In this document: positions 1 to 8,407 of the stretch, piece after piece
How the letters are laid out: each line of letters starts with the position of its first letter
Position numbering within the stretch: position 1 is the first letter of the stretch
Assembly: GCA_947585795.1 (NCBI GenBank)
Contig: CANPXG010000015.1
Location: 1 to 43,660 of the forward strand
Direction of reading: 5' to 3'
DNA length: 43,660 nucleotides
Origin: an uncultured Clostridia bacterium
Lineage (GTDB): Bacteria; Bacillota; Clostridia; UBA1381
The notes under the pieces: generated by a model
What the model was told of the DNA's origin: nothing
The model's database searches: none
The model's input: only the letters and a program-made list of their open reading frames with translations
Program-made: the position numbers and the translations under genes

Positions 1-98
1 AATTATTATAGCAGACGCTGTCTTGTTTGTCAACACTTTTTTTTCACTTTTTTTTCAATTTATCTGATATTTATCTTTATTTTTATCACGAAATATTG

Positions 99-104
99 TA
101 TAAT
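99..104 (+). promoter_or_regulatory. Probable -10 box of the sugar-binding lipoprotein gene
   Basis: TATAAT lies 57 bases upstream of the ATG at 161 in a very AT-rich stretch. The sequence 17 bases further upstream (TTTATT, 76-81) is a poor -35, so only the -10 is convincing. Confidence 0.45.
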
Positions 105-160
105 AAAATAAATATAATATAACTTGATCAACGATTTGATTGCGGAAAGGGGATTTTACA

Positions 161-1195
161 ATGAGATTTAACGCGAAAGGTCTTGCCGTGATGCTCTGCC
201 TGACCGCGCTGTGCGTGTTTACGGCGGCGGGCTGCGCGCGCAATGACGCTCAAGTTGCTCAGACGGATGACTTGTCCGATACATACGTTTTTATAGGAAA
301 AAACATTCAAAACCCGTATATGCAAAGCGTGTATGAGGGCTTTGAAAACGCCTGCGGCGAGATAGGCGTGAAGGCTTTGTACAAAGCGCCGGACGCGATA
401 ACGCCGCAGAAGCAGATAGAAATCATAAACTCGCTTGTCGAGAATAACGCGGCGGGTATAGCCGTCGCCGCGAACGACGAAAACTCACTCACCGAGGCGC
501 TTCAAAAGGCGATGAACCAAGGCATAAAGGTAATATCGCTCGACTCCGCCGTAAGCAAGGACGCGCGCCTTACGCATGTGCAGCAGGTAAATCCCGAGGA
601 GGTCGGCAGGGAGCTTATAAAAGCCGCTTACGATCTTACGGGCGGCAGCGGCGGTATCGCGATATTAAGCTCGACCACGCAGGCGACAAATCAGAATTTG
701 TGGATAGACTATATGAAGCGCGAGCTTGAGGAAAATCACGATAAGTACGCGTCGATGCCGCTTGTCACGATAGCTTACGGTGACGATGACCTCACAAAGT
801 CGATTTCCGAAACGGAAATACTTCTGAAAAATCCCGACGTAAAGGTGATAATCGCGCCGACCGCGGTAGGTATACAGGGCGCGGCGCAGGCTATTTCCGC
901 AAGCGGCTCGGACGTTAAGCTCACCGGTATCGGTATGAGCAATCAGATGGGCGAGTATATTGACAGCGGAGTTTGTCCCGTAATGTTCACATGGGATCCC
1001 GTGGAGATAGGTTATCTTGCGGGTTACACGCTTGACGCGCTCGCGAAAGGAAGCGTTACCGGCGCGGCGGGTGAATCGTTTGACGCGGGCAATCTCGGCA
1101 AAAAGATGGTTTCCTCCGCTGCGGACGGCGGCACGGAAGTAATTGTCGGAAGCTTAACGTCGATAAAAAATCCGGAATTTTACGATTACAACTAA
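161..1195 (+). CDS. RhaS/LsrB-like sugar-binding lipoprotein (ABC importer substrate-binding protein)
   Basis: Predicted extracytoplasmic substrate-binding lipoprotein of 344 residues in the periplasmic-binding-protein type 1 class (PF13407-like), which captures sugars or autoinducer-2-like ligands for an ABC importer. The first 25 residues form a lipoprotein signal (hydrophobic core, then TAAG-C with Cys25 as lipidation site). The mature part begins YVFIGKNIQNPYMQ and carries the ATNQN..WIDYMK segment that resembles rhamnose (RhaS) and LsrB-type binding proteins. The ATG at 161 is preferred over an in-frame TTG at 140 because GGAAAGGGG lies 9 bases before it. No permease or ATPase gene follows, so it is an orphan component here. 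The ligand is inferred only from general resemblance. Confidence 0.8.
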   Translation: MRFNAKGLAVMLCLTALCVFTAAGCARNDAQVAQTDDLSDTYVFIGKNIQNPYMQSVYEGFENACGEIGVKALYKAPDAITPQKQIEIINSLVENNAAGIAVAANDENSLTEALQKAMNQGIKVISLDSAVSKDARLTHVQQVNPEEVGRELIKAAYDLTGGSGGIAILSSTTQATNQNLWIDYMKRELEENHDKYASMPLVTIAYGDDDLTKSISETEILLKNPDVKVIIAPTAVGIQGAAQAISASGSDVKLTGIGMSNQMGEYIDSGVCPVMFTWDPVEIGYLAGYTLDALAKGSVTGAAGESFDAGNLGKKMVSSAADGGTEVIVGSLTSIKNPEFYDYN

Positions 1196-1203
1196 AAAAA
1201 TCC

Positions 1204-1243
1204 ATCTCCGCTGCCTCGTATAGGCGGCGGAGATCGTTTTTTT
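1204..1243 (+). terminator. Rho-independent terminator
   Basis: A 12-base stem (1204-1215 with 1223-1234, one mismatch) with a 7-base loop is followed by a run of seven T at 1237-1243, directly after the lipoprotein gene. Confidence 0.85.
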
Positions 1244-1318
1244 ATGCGATTGATTAACAAAAATTATGTAAACCGACCTCGAAAATTTGTGTAAAATACA
1301 GTTTTTTCTCCGATTTTA

Positions 1319-1346
1319 TTGACAAATTGTGCCTTAATGGTATACT
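1319..1346 (+). promoter_or_regulatory. Sigma-A promoter of the HPr-like gene
   Basis: Consensus -35 TTGACA (1319-1324), 16-base spacer and TATACT (1341-1346), with a TGG extended -10 directly in front. It lies 62 bases before the HPr-like start. Confidence 0.85.
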
Positions 1347-1407
1347 GACGGATATTCATGGCAATAATGCTTTATGAATAACTGATTAAACGGAGGAGGT
1401 TTTGGAA

Positions 1408-1665
1408 ATGAAACAATTTTCGTATACAATACAGGGCGAGCAGGGTATTCACGCGCGCGGCGCGGGTTTGCTCGTCAAGGAAGCGCAGAGATACCTTTCC
1501 AATATAAGTATTGAATATAATCAGAGAATTGAAAATCTGAAAAGACTGTTTACCGTGACATGCTTGGGAGTCAAGAAAGGCGACTTCGTTACCGTCAAAG
1601 TTGACGGCAGTGACGAGGAGCAGGCGGCGAACGCTCTCGAAAGTTATTTCAGACACAATTTATAA
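1408..1665 (+). CDS. HPr-family phosphocarrier-like protein with Arg at position 46
   Basis: Small cytoplasmic protein of 85 residues with the HPr fold signature. The active-site region reads GIHARGAG, so His15, the phosphoenolpyruvate-derived phosphate acceptor of PTS HPr, is present with Arg17. The usual Pro18 is Gly. The second signature, normally around Ser46 (KSIMGVMSLGVKKGD), reads KRLFTVTCLGVKKGD, so the HPr-kinase target serine is Arg46. The ATG at 1408 follows GGAGGAGGT by 7 bases; an in-frame TTG at 1402 is less likely. It is monocistronic, between a strong promoter and a terminator, and no enzyme I or EII gene is nearby. It may still carry phosphate but should escape HprK control; a regulatory role is inference. 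Confidence 0.85.
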   Translation: MKQFSYTIQGEQGIHARGAGLLVKEAQRYLSNISIEYNQRIENLKRLFTVTCLGVKKGDFVTVKVDGSDEEQAANALESYFRHNL

Positions 1666-1686
1666 TTAAATATTAAGACAAAAAAA

Positions 1687-1717
1687 TGCTCCCGCTTTTA
1701 AAGCGGGAGCACTTTTT
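1687..1717 (+). terminator. Rho-independent terminator after the HPr-like gene
   Basis: A near-perfect stem TGCTCCCGCTTT / AAAGCGGGAGCA (1687-1711) with a minimal loop is followed by a T run (1713-1718). Confidence 0.9.
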
Positions 1718-1719
1718 TG

Positions 1720-1990
1720 GGTGAGTCCGGACGCGTGAGCGCCCGGGGTGGTAAAAGAATACGTAGAGGTTTGGTATAAACTGTTTTTAGGATTTTTTTA
1801 GGACAATTTAATTATAAAACGTTTTGGCGAAAAAATCAATACACCTTTCTGTTTTTTGGCACACTTTCTTCAAAATTGCCGTTACTGTGACACTCAAAAT
1901 CGCATAGGTATGCGGAAAATCGGGCAAAATGTCACACTTCTGCGGGAAATCCAACAGAACTGTGACATTTTTGTGCAAAATGACGATATT
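1720..1990. other. Intergenic region without a recognised gene
   Basis: No plausible reading frame with a ribosome binding site is seen. The stretch turns AT-rich after 1790. The 7-mer TGTGACA or its inverse TGTCACA occurs three times (1886-1892, 1930-1936, 1961-1967), which could be regulator sites or chance. It lies downstream of both convergent genes, so a promoter function is not expected. Confidence 0.5.
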
Positions 1991-1995
1991 TTTAC

Positions 1996-2457
1996 TTAAA
2001 TGTCGAGAATTTTAACGTTCAGCTTCCCATTTTCGATTTCCGCCACGGCATATGTTCGTGAAAAATGCACACTTCCGGGATTGACGAGAGTAACCCCGTA
2101 GTCGTACGAAATACACGGCTTATGCGTGTGACCGAAAACTATACATGACGCACCGCCCGCCGCCTCGCGCAGCGTCCGATAATCGAACTCGTACTTTACG
2201 CGTTGCTCGTGACCGTGGGTTATAAATATTTTTACTCCGTCTATCACCACCGTCATACACGACGGAGCGTGCGAAAAGAAATCGTTGTTTCCCTTCACGA
2301 AATACATAGGTATATCGGGATAGATATATTTTAAATCCTCCGCGTCGCGGGTGCAGTCGCCCGCGTGTATTATCGCGTACGGGCGGCTTCTTTCTATTAT
2401 ATTGATACACGGATCCGTATAGCCGTGCGTATCGGAGAAGATCAGTACCTTTTTCAT
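1996..2457 (-). CDS. YfcE/MJ0936-type metallophosphoesterase
   Basis: Predicted cytosolic metal-dependent phosphodiesterase of 153 residues (calcineurin-like superfamily, short YfcE/MJ0936 branch). The metal-binding motifs occur in order: SDTHG (Asp9, His11), HAGD (Asp34), GNND (Asn58 and Asp59, the usual GNHD), THGHE (His81, His83) and GHTH (His110, His112). The natural substrate is unknown for most members; they hydrolyse model phosphodiesters. The ATG at 2457 follows AAGGAAGGAATAAC on the minus strand; an in-frame start 42 bases upstream lacks such a site. Monocistronic, convergent with the HPr-like gene and divergent from spoIIE. Confidence 0.85.
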   Translation of the reverse strand: MKKVLIFSDTHGYTDPCINIIERSRPYAIIHAGDCTRDAEDLKYIYPDIPMYFVKGNNDFFSHAPSCMTVVIDGVKIFITHGHEQRVKYEFDYRTLREAAGGASCIVFGHTHKPCISYDYGVTLVNPGSVHFSRTYAVAEIENGKLNVKILDI

Positions 2458-2497
2458 GTCGTTATTCCTTCCTTTTTTGCTTAGATTTGCAGTAATC

Positions 2498-2527
2498 ATT
2501 GTAACATACGGCGTATATTTTTGTCAA
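2498..2527 (-). promoter_or_regulatory. Sigma-A promoter of the phosphoesterase gene
   Basis: Read on the minus strand: TTGACA (2527-2522), 18-base spacer, TACAAT (2503-2498). The -35 overlaps a Spo0A-box-like sequence (2520-2528), so Spo0A could affect this promoter as well as the divergent spoIIE promoter. Confidence 0.7.
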
Positions 2528-2600
2528 AAATCGCCGTCGAAAAATTTTTTTGATTACGTATCAGGATTTGACAAAATTTTCCATTTAAACGTAGTATACT
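2520..2600 (+). promoter_or_regulatory. spoIIE promoter with Spo0A-box-like sites and 21-base spacer
   Basis: TTGACA (2568-2573) and TATACT (2595-2600) are separated by 21 bases, too long for ordinary sigma-A recognition. The spoIIE promoter of Bacillus subtilis is known to be sigma-A dependent, Spo0A activated and similarly over-spaced. Spo0A consensus TTTGTCRAA is matched exactly at 2520-2528 (plus strand) and 2567-2575 (minus strand, TTTGTCAAA); CGTCGAA at 2535-2541 is a one-mismatch match to TGTCGAA. The sites are seen; activation by Spo0A is inferred. Confidence 0.75.
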
Positions 2601-2634
2601 GTAGTTGTGATATGTATTTGGAGGATTATTAAAA

Positions 2635-4935
2635 ATGAATCAGCCTGAGATAAAAGAACGCAGAGGTACGGAAACGCTTCGCGCGCCGCTTCTGAAGGAT
2701 GCCGGCATGACGGGACTTTTAATTTTGGCGGGAAGAGCGTCGGTACTCGGCATGTTCCCGTTCGGCGTGGCGTTTTTTGCCGCCTGTTTTGATAAAAGCA
2801 TAGCGTACATAGGCATAACGGCGCTGTGCGCCGCGCTCATGACCACGGCGGGCAGATATATGCTTGTAAAATACCTTATCGCGGCGCTTATATTTTGGAT
2901 ATACACGCGGCTTGCGAAAAAACGGAGCGTCGTGACGGACGCGGCGGGTGTCGGCGGGGCGATGTTTTTGGGCGGCGCGGTGTTTCTGCTCTACAACTTC
3001 GCCGGACTTTACGATATTTTTATACTCTTTATAGAAGCCGCCGTTACGTCCGTAATGTACATAATATTCAAAAAATCGCAGGGACTTATGCAAAGCAGGA
3101 AAAAACGCGCACAAACCGCGCAGGACGAGCTTATAAGCATATCCGTCAGCGCGGGCGTGATGATTACGGGACTTACTGGAATTGTTTTTCCGCACGGTAT
3201 AAGTCTTGCAAGCATCGTTTCCGTGTACGCGGTGCTCTGTATGGCGATGTACTCGTCGCTCGCCGCGGCGGGAAGCGGGGGACTGTGCATAGGTTTTCTC
3301 GCGTCCATGTCCGATCCGTCGGCTGTGGTTATGATGGGAATATTCGGCATAAGCGCGCTGCTTGCCAACCTTTTGAAAGCTTTCGGACGCTTCGGCGCGG
3401 CACTGGGTTTTTTGGGCGGGACTGCCGTGGCGCTCCTGTACGCGGGCAACAGCTTTACCTTACCCGTGACGATCCTTGAAACGGCGATAGGCGCGCTGCT
3501 CTTTATCGTTACACCTAAAAAGCTCCGCGTATATCTTAACGCGTTTTTTTCGCGCTCGCTGCGCATCGAAACACTCAGCTCCGACGTGCGCGTAAAGGAC
3601 TACCTCACCATGCGCCTCGAAAAAATATCCGACGCGTTTAAAAGTCTTGAGGAGTGCTTTGAAAGCGCGTCCGGCAAGCGGCTCAAAACGTACAACAAGG
3701 ATGCCGCGTCACTTTTTGACGAGGTCGCGGACAGAGTGTGCGAGAGCTGTCCGAGCGCCGCAAAGTGCTGGCAGAGCGAGTTCACACGCACTTATAAAAA
3801 TATTATGCGCCTGCTCGACATTATAGAAACGAAAGGTATTCTGACGCTTTCCGCGCTGCCTCCGTCGTTTCGTGACAGATGCCTAAGGTCGGAGCTGTTT
3901 GTCATGGAGTTCAACCACGTCTACGAGCTTTACAAGAAAAATCTTGTGCGCATAGGCGAGGCGGTCAGCGGACGCGACCTTGTCGCGCGTCAGTACGGGG
4001 AAATATCCGCGCTTATGGACGGTATGGCGGGCAGTATAAACGACGGTTTTTCGTTCCGCGAGGACTTGGAGGAAAGCGTTGTAAGCGAATTGGACAAGGT
4101 CGGTATTATAGCGTTTGAGGTAAGCGTTATCGAGAGCGAGCAAGGCAAGATCGAGGCGTACCTCGGTGTGAGCAACGGCATAGAAACGGGTAAAATCGAA
4201 GCGGTACTCAGTGAGGTGTTTAACACGCCTATGGCGTACCGCGCGCAAAGCGCCGGCGGACTTATGAAATTCACCTCGTGCGCGCGCTACAGCGTCGATA
4301 TAGGCATACGTCAGATAACCTGTGACTATACCGACGTGTCCGGCGACTGTATCGACAGCTTTTCCACCGACGACTACAAGCATTATATCATTATATCCGA
4401 CGGTATGGGAAGCGGCAGACGCGCCATGACGGAGAGCCACCTCACGCTGAAGCTCATACGTGAATTTCTTATGTCGGGCTTCGGCGTGTACACGGCGATA
4501 GATATGATAAACTCCGCGCTTTGTTTAAAGCTTGATTACGAGTGTTTTTCGACGATCGACCTTTTATGTATCGACCTCATGACGGGCATATGCGAGTTTT
4601 TTAAGATAGGCGGCGCGGAAAGTATCGTGCGCCGCGGCGACAGCGTGGAAACGGTGTTTTCGGTATCGCTGCCCGCCGGTATGATAGGCGACATAAAGAT
4701 ACAGGGACAGACGAAGCGCCTCACGGACGGCGACACCGTCATAATGATGACGGACGGAGTGAGCGAGGCGGGTTTCGGCACGGTCAGGACGAACTGGCTC
4801 AAAAAGGAGATAAAAATGCCGTACGACTCTATGGACGCTCTCGCGCAGTCCGTTATTGAAAACGCGGTGAAAAAAAGCCATGACTCCGTCGTAGACGATA
4901 TGACCGTCGCCGCGATACGTCTTACGGAAAATTAA
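2635..4935 (+). CDS. spoIIE: Stage II sporulation protein E, membrane PP2C-type phosphatase
   Basis: Sporulation phosphatase of 766 residues that dephosphorylates the anti-anti-sigma factor SpoIIAA, releasing sigma-F in the forespore, and also interacts with the division machinery. Residues about 20-310 are a polytopic membrane domain with many hydrophobic helices. Residues about 320-560 are the regulatory region, with a CESCPSAAKCW cysteine cluster near 363-373. Residues about 560-766 are the PP2C domain with ISDGMGSG (Asp589), MMTDGVSEAG and the terminal DDMTVAAI metal-binding motif. Length is close to that of other clostridial SpoIIE. GGAGG lies 10 bases before the ATG. Monocistronic, behind a promoter with Spo0A-box-like sites. 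Confidence 0.95.
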   Translation: MNQPEIKERRGTETLRAPLLKDAGMTGLLILAGRASVLGMFPFGVAFFAACFDKSIAYIGITALCAALMTTAGRYMLVKYLIAALIFWIYTRLAKKRSVVTDAAGVGGAMFLGGAVFLLYNFAGLYDIFILFIEAAVTSVMYIIFKKSQGLMQSRKKRAQTAQDELISISVSAGVMITGLTGIVFPHGISLASIVSVYAVLCMAMYSSLAAAGSGGLCIGFLASMSDPSAVVMMGIFGISALLANLLKAFGRFGAALGFLGGTAVALLYAGNSFTLPVTILETAIGALLFIVTPKKLRVYLNAFFSRSLRIETLSSDVRVKDYLTMRLEKISDAFKSLEECFESASGKRLKTYNKDAASLFDEVADRVCESCPSAAKCWQSEFTRTYKNIMRLLDIIETKGILTLSALPPSFRDRCLRSELFVMEFNHVYELYKKNLVRIGEAVSGRDLVARQYGEISALMDGMAGSINDGFSFREDLEESVVSELDKVGIIAFEVSVIESEQGKIEAYLGVSNGIETGKIEAVLSEVFNTPMAYRAQSAGGLMKFTSCARYSVDIGIRQITCDYTDVSGDCIDSFSTDDYKHYIIISDGMGSGRRAMTESHLTLKLIREFLMSGFGVYTAIDMINSALCLKLDYECFSTIDLLCIDLMTGICEFFKIGGAESIVRRGDSVETVFSVSLPAGMIGDIKIQGQTKRLTDGDTVIMMTDGVSEAGFGTVRTNWLKKEIKMPYDSMDALAQSVIENAVKKSHDSVVDDMTVAAIRLTEN

Positions 4936-4943
4936 AAACCGTG

Positions 4944-4988
4944 TTTAAACCGTTTTGCGCGAAAACAAACAGCGCGAAACCGTTTAAA
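4944..4988 (+). terminator. Imperfect inverted repeat after spoIIE, possible terminator
   Basis: Arms 4944-4960 and 4972-4988 pair over 17 bases with two mismatches. No clear T run follows, so termination is uncertain. Confidence 0.4.
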
Positions 4989-5092
4989 ATATATACAAAT
5001 ACCGGCAGCTTACTTAACGCGCATTTCCGCAGCCCGCGGCGGGAGTGCGCGCGCTGACGGAGGGCGCGGGCGGAAAGGTCAGGTAAAACACA

Positions 5093-7312
5093 ATGGAGGA
5101 CAAAAAAATTTACATGGAAGATGACGACTTTAATGAAAATGAACGGCAGGAGCTAAATACAGAGCGCGATTTTGCGCAGGAAACGGTCGTCAACGCGGAG
5201 GACGCGCCTTTGTCGGCTGTCACGGACAGCGCCGACGCGGCGGACCGTGAGGACACGCCTAACGCGAAGCCGCTTATCGAGCAGATATACGACGCGGTGA
5301 ACGATGTAATAGGAGGCTCGAACGAAAATCAGCTGTTCTGTATGATGATGCCGGGAACAGCCTTAAACGCCGAGGATTATGAGTACGACACGCAAGGCAA
5401 AAAGCCGGAAACGGTCGCGGCGAACGAGTCACGGCTTGTAAACAAGCTGTTCGACGCGTGTCATGTCACGGGAAGCGACAACGGACTTTCACTGCCGAAT
5501 CAGTTTCTTTCGGCGTTAAACGTGCTTACTCCCAAGCTCAATCCCGAGCTTGCGCGAGCGAAAACGACGCTGCGTAAAATGCTTATGACCAAAATCGACT
5601 ACTCCTATGACGACGGTCAGACCGTTCACTTGACGTTCCAGCAGGTATTTTATAAGCTGTACGAGGACTGGGTTTATGAAAAACGCAAGTGGGCTGACGC
5701 GCAAACGAAGGCGCGCTGTGAATTTACCGAAAAGTACGGTGAAAACAAGAAAGAAGCGGAAAACGCGTATTTGGAGTGGTACGAAACGAACGCGGAATCT
5801 TATCTTCTCGAAATCGAAGCGAAAATGGGTAAAATTCTCGGCTTGTTTTCCATAGAGGATATGCAGATAATCGAGGGAGTGCTGAACAGCGGTGCCGGTT
5901 CGGAATTATACGAGGCGAAAACAGCCGTTTTAAACGCGAAGAAATACGATCCCGACGGCGGCGCGGTGTACCCCGTCACTCTAACGCCGAGCAACTGGCA
6001 GACGTATCTTAAAAGCAATTTTCAGCCGATCGACTTACTCGACACTCCCGACGCGCTTATGCAGCGTTACCGCGCTCTCACAAGCCGTCGCTTATCGCTG
6101 ACGAATCAAATCACGAGATTTAAGGATTTGGACCAAGGCAAAAGCCTTAAAGACAAAATCACAGCTCTCGAAAGCGCGCAGAGTGCATATAACACAGCCG
6201 CGACAAGTGCGACAACGACGAAGTGCCTGGGTATGGAGGAGCTTGTGAAAACGATAGCCGGATTTGTTTCCGGCAATGTCACGGCGGATAAGTTTATATA
6301 TGAAATGGAAGCCGAGAAGGTCGGTAAGAAATCAGAGGCGGGCAATTTAAAAACCTTACTGGAAACCGACGCGAACGTATTGGACGCGCAGACCAAATTT
6401 ACGGACGCGGCAAAAAACCTTGCGAAAGCGGGTATGGAGCTTATCGCCGCGAAGGCGGCGGATCTTTCCGAGGTGATAAAACCGCTTATAACGGAGCTTA
6501 ACGAGATAAACGGCGAAATAGACGAGATACAGGCAAAGGTCGGTGCGATCTCAAAGCTCACCTCGGAGCCTACCGCCTTAACGGCGAAATGCGCGGAGAA
6601 CGGATTTACGGAGGTTCTTATACATACGGACGCGTCCTCGACGGTAAACTCAACGTCAATGGTATCGAACGCCGCCGAAGCGAGCTGCGGCGCGGCATTT
6701 TGGTTCGGAGGCTACAGTCGGTCAAGCTCGTCATCATCATCGGCTTTCAAGGATTTCAGCAAATCGTCGGACAATAAAATAGAGATAGGATTTCATGCCG
6801 CGAAGGTCGATATAAACAGAGCGTGGTTTGATCCGGGCGTATTTTTGCTCAGTCGGGACATGTTTAACATTTCGGGAAAGCGTATTTCCGCAGCCGGAAG
6901 CATAAAGGACGATAAGGCGCTGAGCGCGATGAAGGAATGTCTGTTCCCGTGCTTCCCCGCCGCGTTCGTGATAGCGAAGGACGTTACGATACGCATTTCA
7001 AACACGACCGACGTGTCAAATGTCGCGCGCGAGGCGATCAGGGAACAGGTTTCAAAGGGCGGCGGAATATTCTGCTTCCGCGCAAGCTCCGCGTCCTCAT
7101 CATCGTCGGACAATACCGGCGCGAAGGTACAGAACACAAGCAATGCCGTTACAATAAAGTTCCCCGGACCTCAAATTTTGGGATACTATCTTGAAAAAAC
7201 TCCCACTGACGAGAGTAAATTCTTTGTATCCGACACGGCGGCGGAAGATATATCGATCGAAAAATTTGTAATGTCGTGCAAGCAGATGATGGATAACGTG
7301 TTTGAAAAATAA
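5093..7312 (+). CDS. Large cytoplasmic protein of unknown function
   Basis: Not recognised. The 739-residue product has no signal peptide or membrane segment. Residues 1-90 are acidic and probably disordered; 90-330 are mixed and rich in charged helices; about 335-490 is an Ala/Lys/Glu-rich helical stretch that looks like coiled coil. The C-terminal part (about 530-739) has a serine run (SSSSSSS near 545), a segment AKVDINRAWFDPGVFLL, a second serine tract (near 670) and FPGPQILGYYLEK. The RAWFDPG and PGPQILGY segments recall a widespread uncharacterised protein family remembered by pattern only. The start has no strong ribosome binding site; an ATG seven codons in (5114) is an alternative. 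Monocistronic, ending at a bidirectional terminator shared with metAA. Confidence 0.75.
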   Translation: MEDKKIYMEDDDFNENERQELNTERDFAQETVVNAEDAPLSAVTDSADAADREDTPNAKPLIEQIYDAVNDVIGGSNENQLFCMMMPGTALNAEDYEYDTQGKKPETVAANESRLVNKLFDACHVTGSDNGLSLPNQFLSALNVLTPKLNPELARAKTTLRKMLMTKIDYSYDDGQTVHLTFQQVFYKLYEDWVYEKRKWADAQTKARCEFTEKYGENKKEAENAYLEWYETNAESYLLEIEAKMGKILGLFSIEDMQIIEGVLNSGAGSELYEAKTAVLNAKKYDPDGGAVYPVTLTPSNWQTYLKSNFQPIDLLDTPDALMQRYRALTSRRLSLTNQITRFKDLDQGKSLKDKITALESAQSAYNTAATSATTTKCLGMEELVKTIAGFVSGNVTADKFIYEMEAEKVGKKSEAGNLKTLLETDANVLDAQTKFTDAAKNLAKAGMELIAAKAADLSEVIKPLITELNEINGEIDEIQAKVGAISKLTSEPTALTAKCAENGFTEVLIHTDASSTVNSTSMVSNAAEASCGAAFWFGGYSRSSSSSSSAFKDFSKSSDNKIEIGFHAAKVDINRAWFDPGVFLLSRDMFNISGKRISAAGSIKDDKALSAMKECLFPCFPAAFVIAKDVTIRISNTTDVSNVAREAIREQVSKGGGIFCFRASSASSSSSDNTGAKVQNTSNAVTIKFPGPQILGYYLEKTPTDESKFFVSDTAAEDISIEKFVMSCKQMMDNVFEK

Positions 7313-7324
7313 GCACAAACAAAA

Positions 7325-7352
7325 AAATCTGACCGTATAGGTCAGATTTTTT
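7325..7352. terminator. Bidirectional terminator between the unknown gene and metAA
   Basis: Perfect 10-base stem AAATCTGACC / GGTCAGATTT (7325-7334 with 7340-7349) with a 5-base loop and A/T runs on both sides, serving two convergent genes. Confidence 0.9.
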
Positions 7353-7353
7353 G

Positions 7354-8271
7354 TTACTTAATACTGTCAATATCATATGGAGTAATTTGGTACACGAAGT
7401 AATTGAGCCAGTTTGAAAACAGCAAGCTTGCGTGCGACCGCCAGCGCACTATCGGCTTTTTTGTCGGATCGTCGCCCGGGAAATAGTGCTTCGGCACGGT
7501 TGGATTTTTACCTTTTTCCAAATCACGAAAATACTCGTCGCGAAGCGTGTTTGCGTCGTACTCCGCGTGCCCCATCACGAACACTCGCCGTCCGCCCTTT
7601 GTAAAGACTATATACACGCCCGCCTCCTTTGACTCCGCAAGTATTTCAAGCGCCTTCACCTTTTCGATGTCCTCGCGCCTTACCTCGGTGTGGCGCGAGT
7701 GCGGCGCGTAAAATTCATTGTCGAAGCCGCGTATAAGCTTTGCGGTACGGCGGTTTATGCGGTGACGGAACACACCAGCGCACTTTTCGTCAAGCGCGTA
7801 CTTCGGAACACCGTAGTGATAGTAAAGTCCCGCTTGCGCCGCCCAGCAAATGTGGAGCGTCGAGGTAACGTGAGTTGTTGACCAATCCATTATTTTTACA
7901 AGCTCATCCCAGTAGTCAACGTCCTCAAATTCAAGGTTCTCCACCGGCGCGCCGGTGATGATCATACCGTCGTACTTAGAGCTTTTGATTTCATCGAAGG
8001 TGGTGTAAAAAGCGGACAGATGCTCGGACGGAGTGTTTTTTGAACGGTGGGAGTCCATCTGAAGAAAGTCTATCTCGACCTGTAAGGGCGAGTTTGAAAG
8101 CAGACGCAAAAGCTGAGTTTCCGTCGTTATTTTTGTGGGCATCAGGTTCACGATAACTATTTTAAGCGGTCTTATATCCTGATGCATCGCCTTTTTTTCA
8201 CTCATTACAAATATATTTTCGTTCCGAAGCTGACGCGTCGCGGGCAGCTTATCGGGTATTTTTATAGGCAT
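7354..8271 (-). CDS. metAA: Homoserine O-acetyltransferase (MetA family)
   Basis: Cytosolic enzyme of 305 residues that acylates the hydroxyl of L-homoserine, the first committed step of methionine synthesis. Catalytic residues of the MetA family are present: nucleophile Cys142 (HICWAAQ), and His235 and Glu237 (GHAEYD). Residue 111 is Glu (APVENLEFE); in characterised members Glu at this position selects acetyl-CoA whereas Gly selects succinyl-CoA, so acetylation is predicted despite the family's frequent annotation as a succinyltransferase. Full length. The ATG follows AAAGGAGGAATTATAACGAT. Divergent from the response regulator gene, with its own promoter and no SAM or T-box leader seen. Confidence 0.93.
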   Translation of the reverse strand: MPIKIPDKLPATRQLRNENIFVMSEKKAMHQDIRPLKIVIVNLMPTKITTETQLLRLLSNSPLQVEIDFLQMDSHRSKNTPSEHLSAFYTTFDEIKSSKYDGMIITGAPVENLEFEDVDYWDELVKIMDWSTTHVTSTLHICWAAQAGLYYHYGVPKYALDEKCAGVFRHRINRRTAKLIRGFDNEFYAPHSRHTEVRREDIEKVKALEILAESKEAGVYIVFTKGGRRVFVMGHAEYDANTLRDEYFRDLEKGKNPTVPKHYFPGDDPTKKPIVRWRSHASLLFSNWLNYFVYQITPYDIDSIK

Positions 8272-8302
8272 ATCGTTATAATTCCTCCTTTATGCTTACA
8301 TC

Positions 8303-8331
8303 ATTATAGCACATATTGCCGCGTCTTACAA
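8303..8331 (-). promoter_or_regulatory. Promoter of metAA
   Basis: Minus strand: TTGTAA (8331-8326), 17-base spacer, TATAAT (8308-8303) with an extended TGC in front of the -10. The short leader leaves no room for a large riboswitch. Confidence 0.75.
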
Positions 8332-8361
8332 GCAAAAATATCTATAATGACGCAAAAACGG

Positions 8362-8390
8362 TTGAGCCGCGCAAAAATGTGTGCTATTAT
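8362..8390 (+). promoter_or_regulatory. Promoter of the two-component operon
   Basis: TTGAGC (8362-8367), 17-base spacer, TATTAT (8385-8390) preceded by TGC (extended -10). It leaves a leader of about 85 bases containing the inverted repeat at 8408-8427. Confidence 0.6.
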
Positions 8391-8407
8391 TTAAAATAAG
8401 ACGCGGA

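Noticed and set aside
2568-2600. Ordinary sigma-A promoter for spoIIE with 17-base spacing
   Set aside because: The only good -35 is 21 bases from the -10; the position 17 bases away (CAAAAT) does not resemble a -35.
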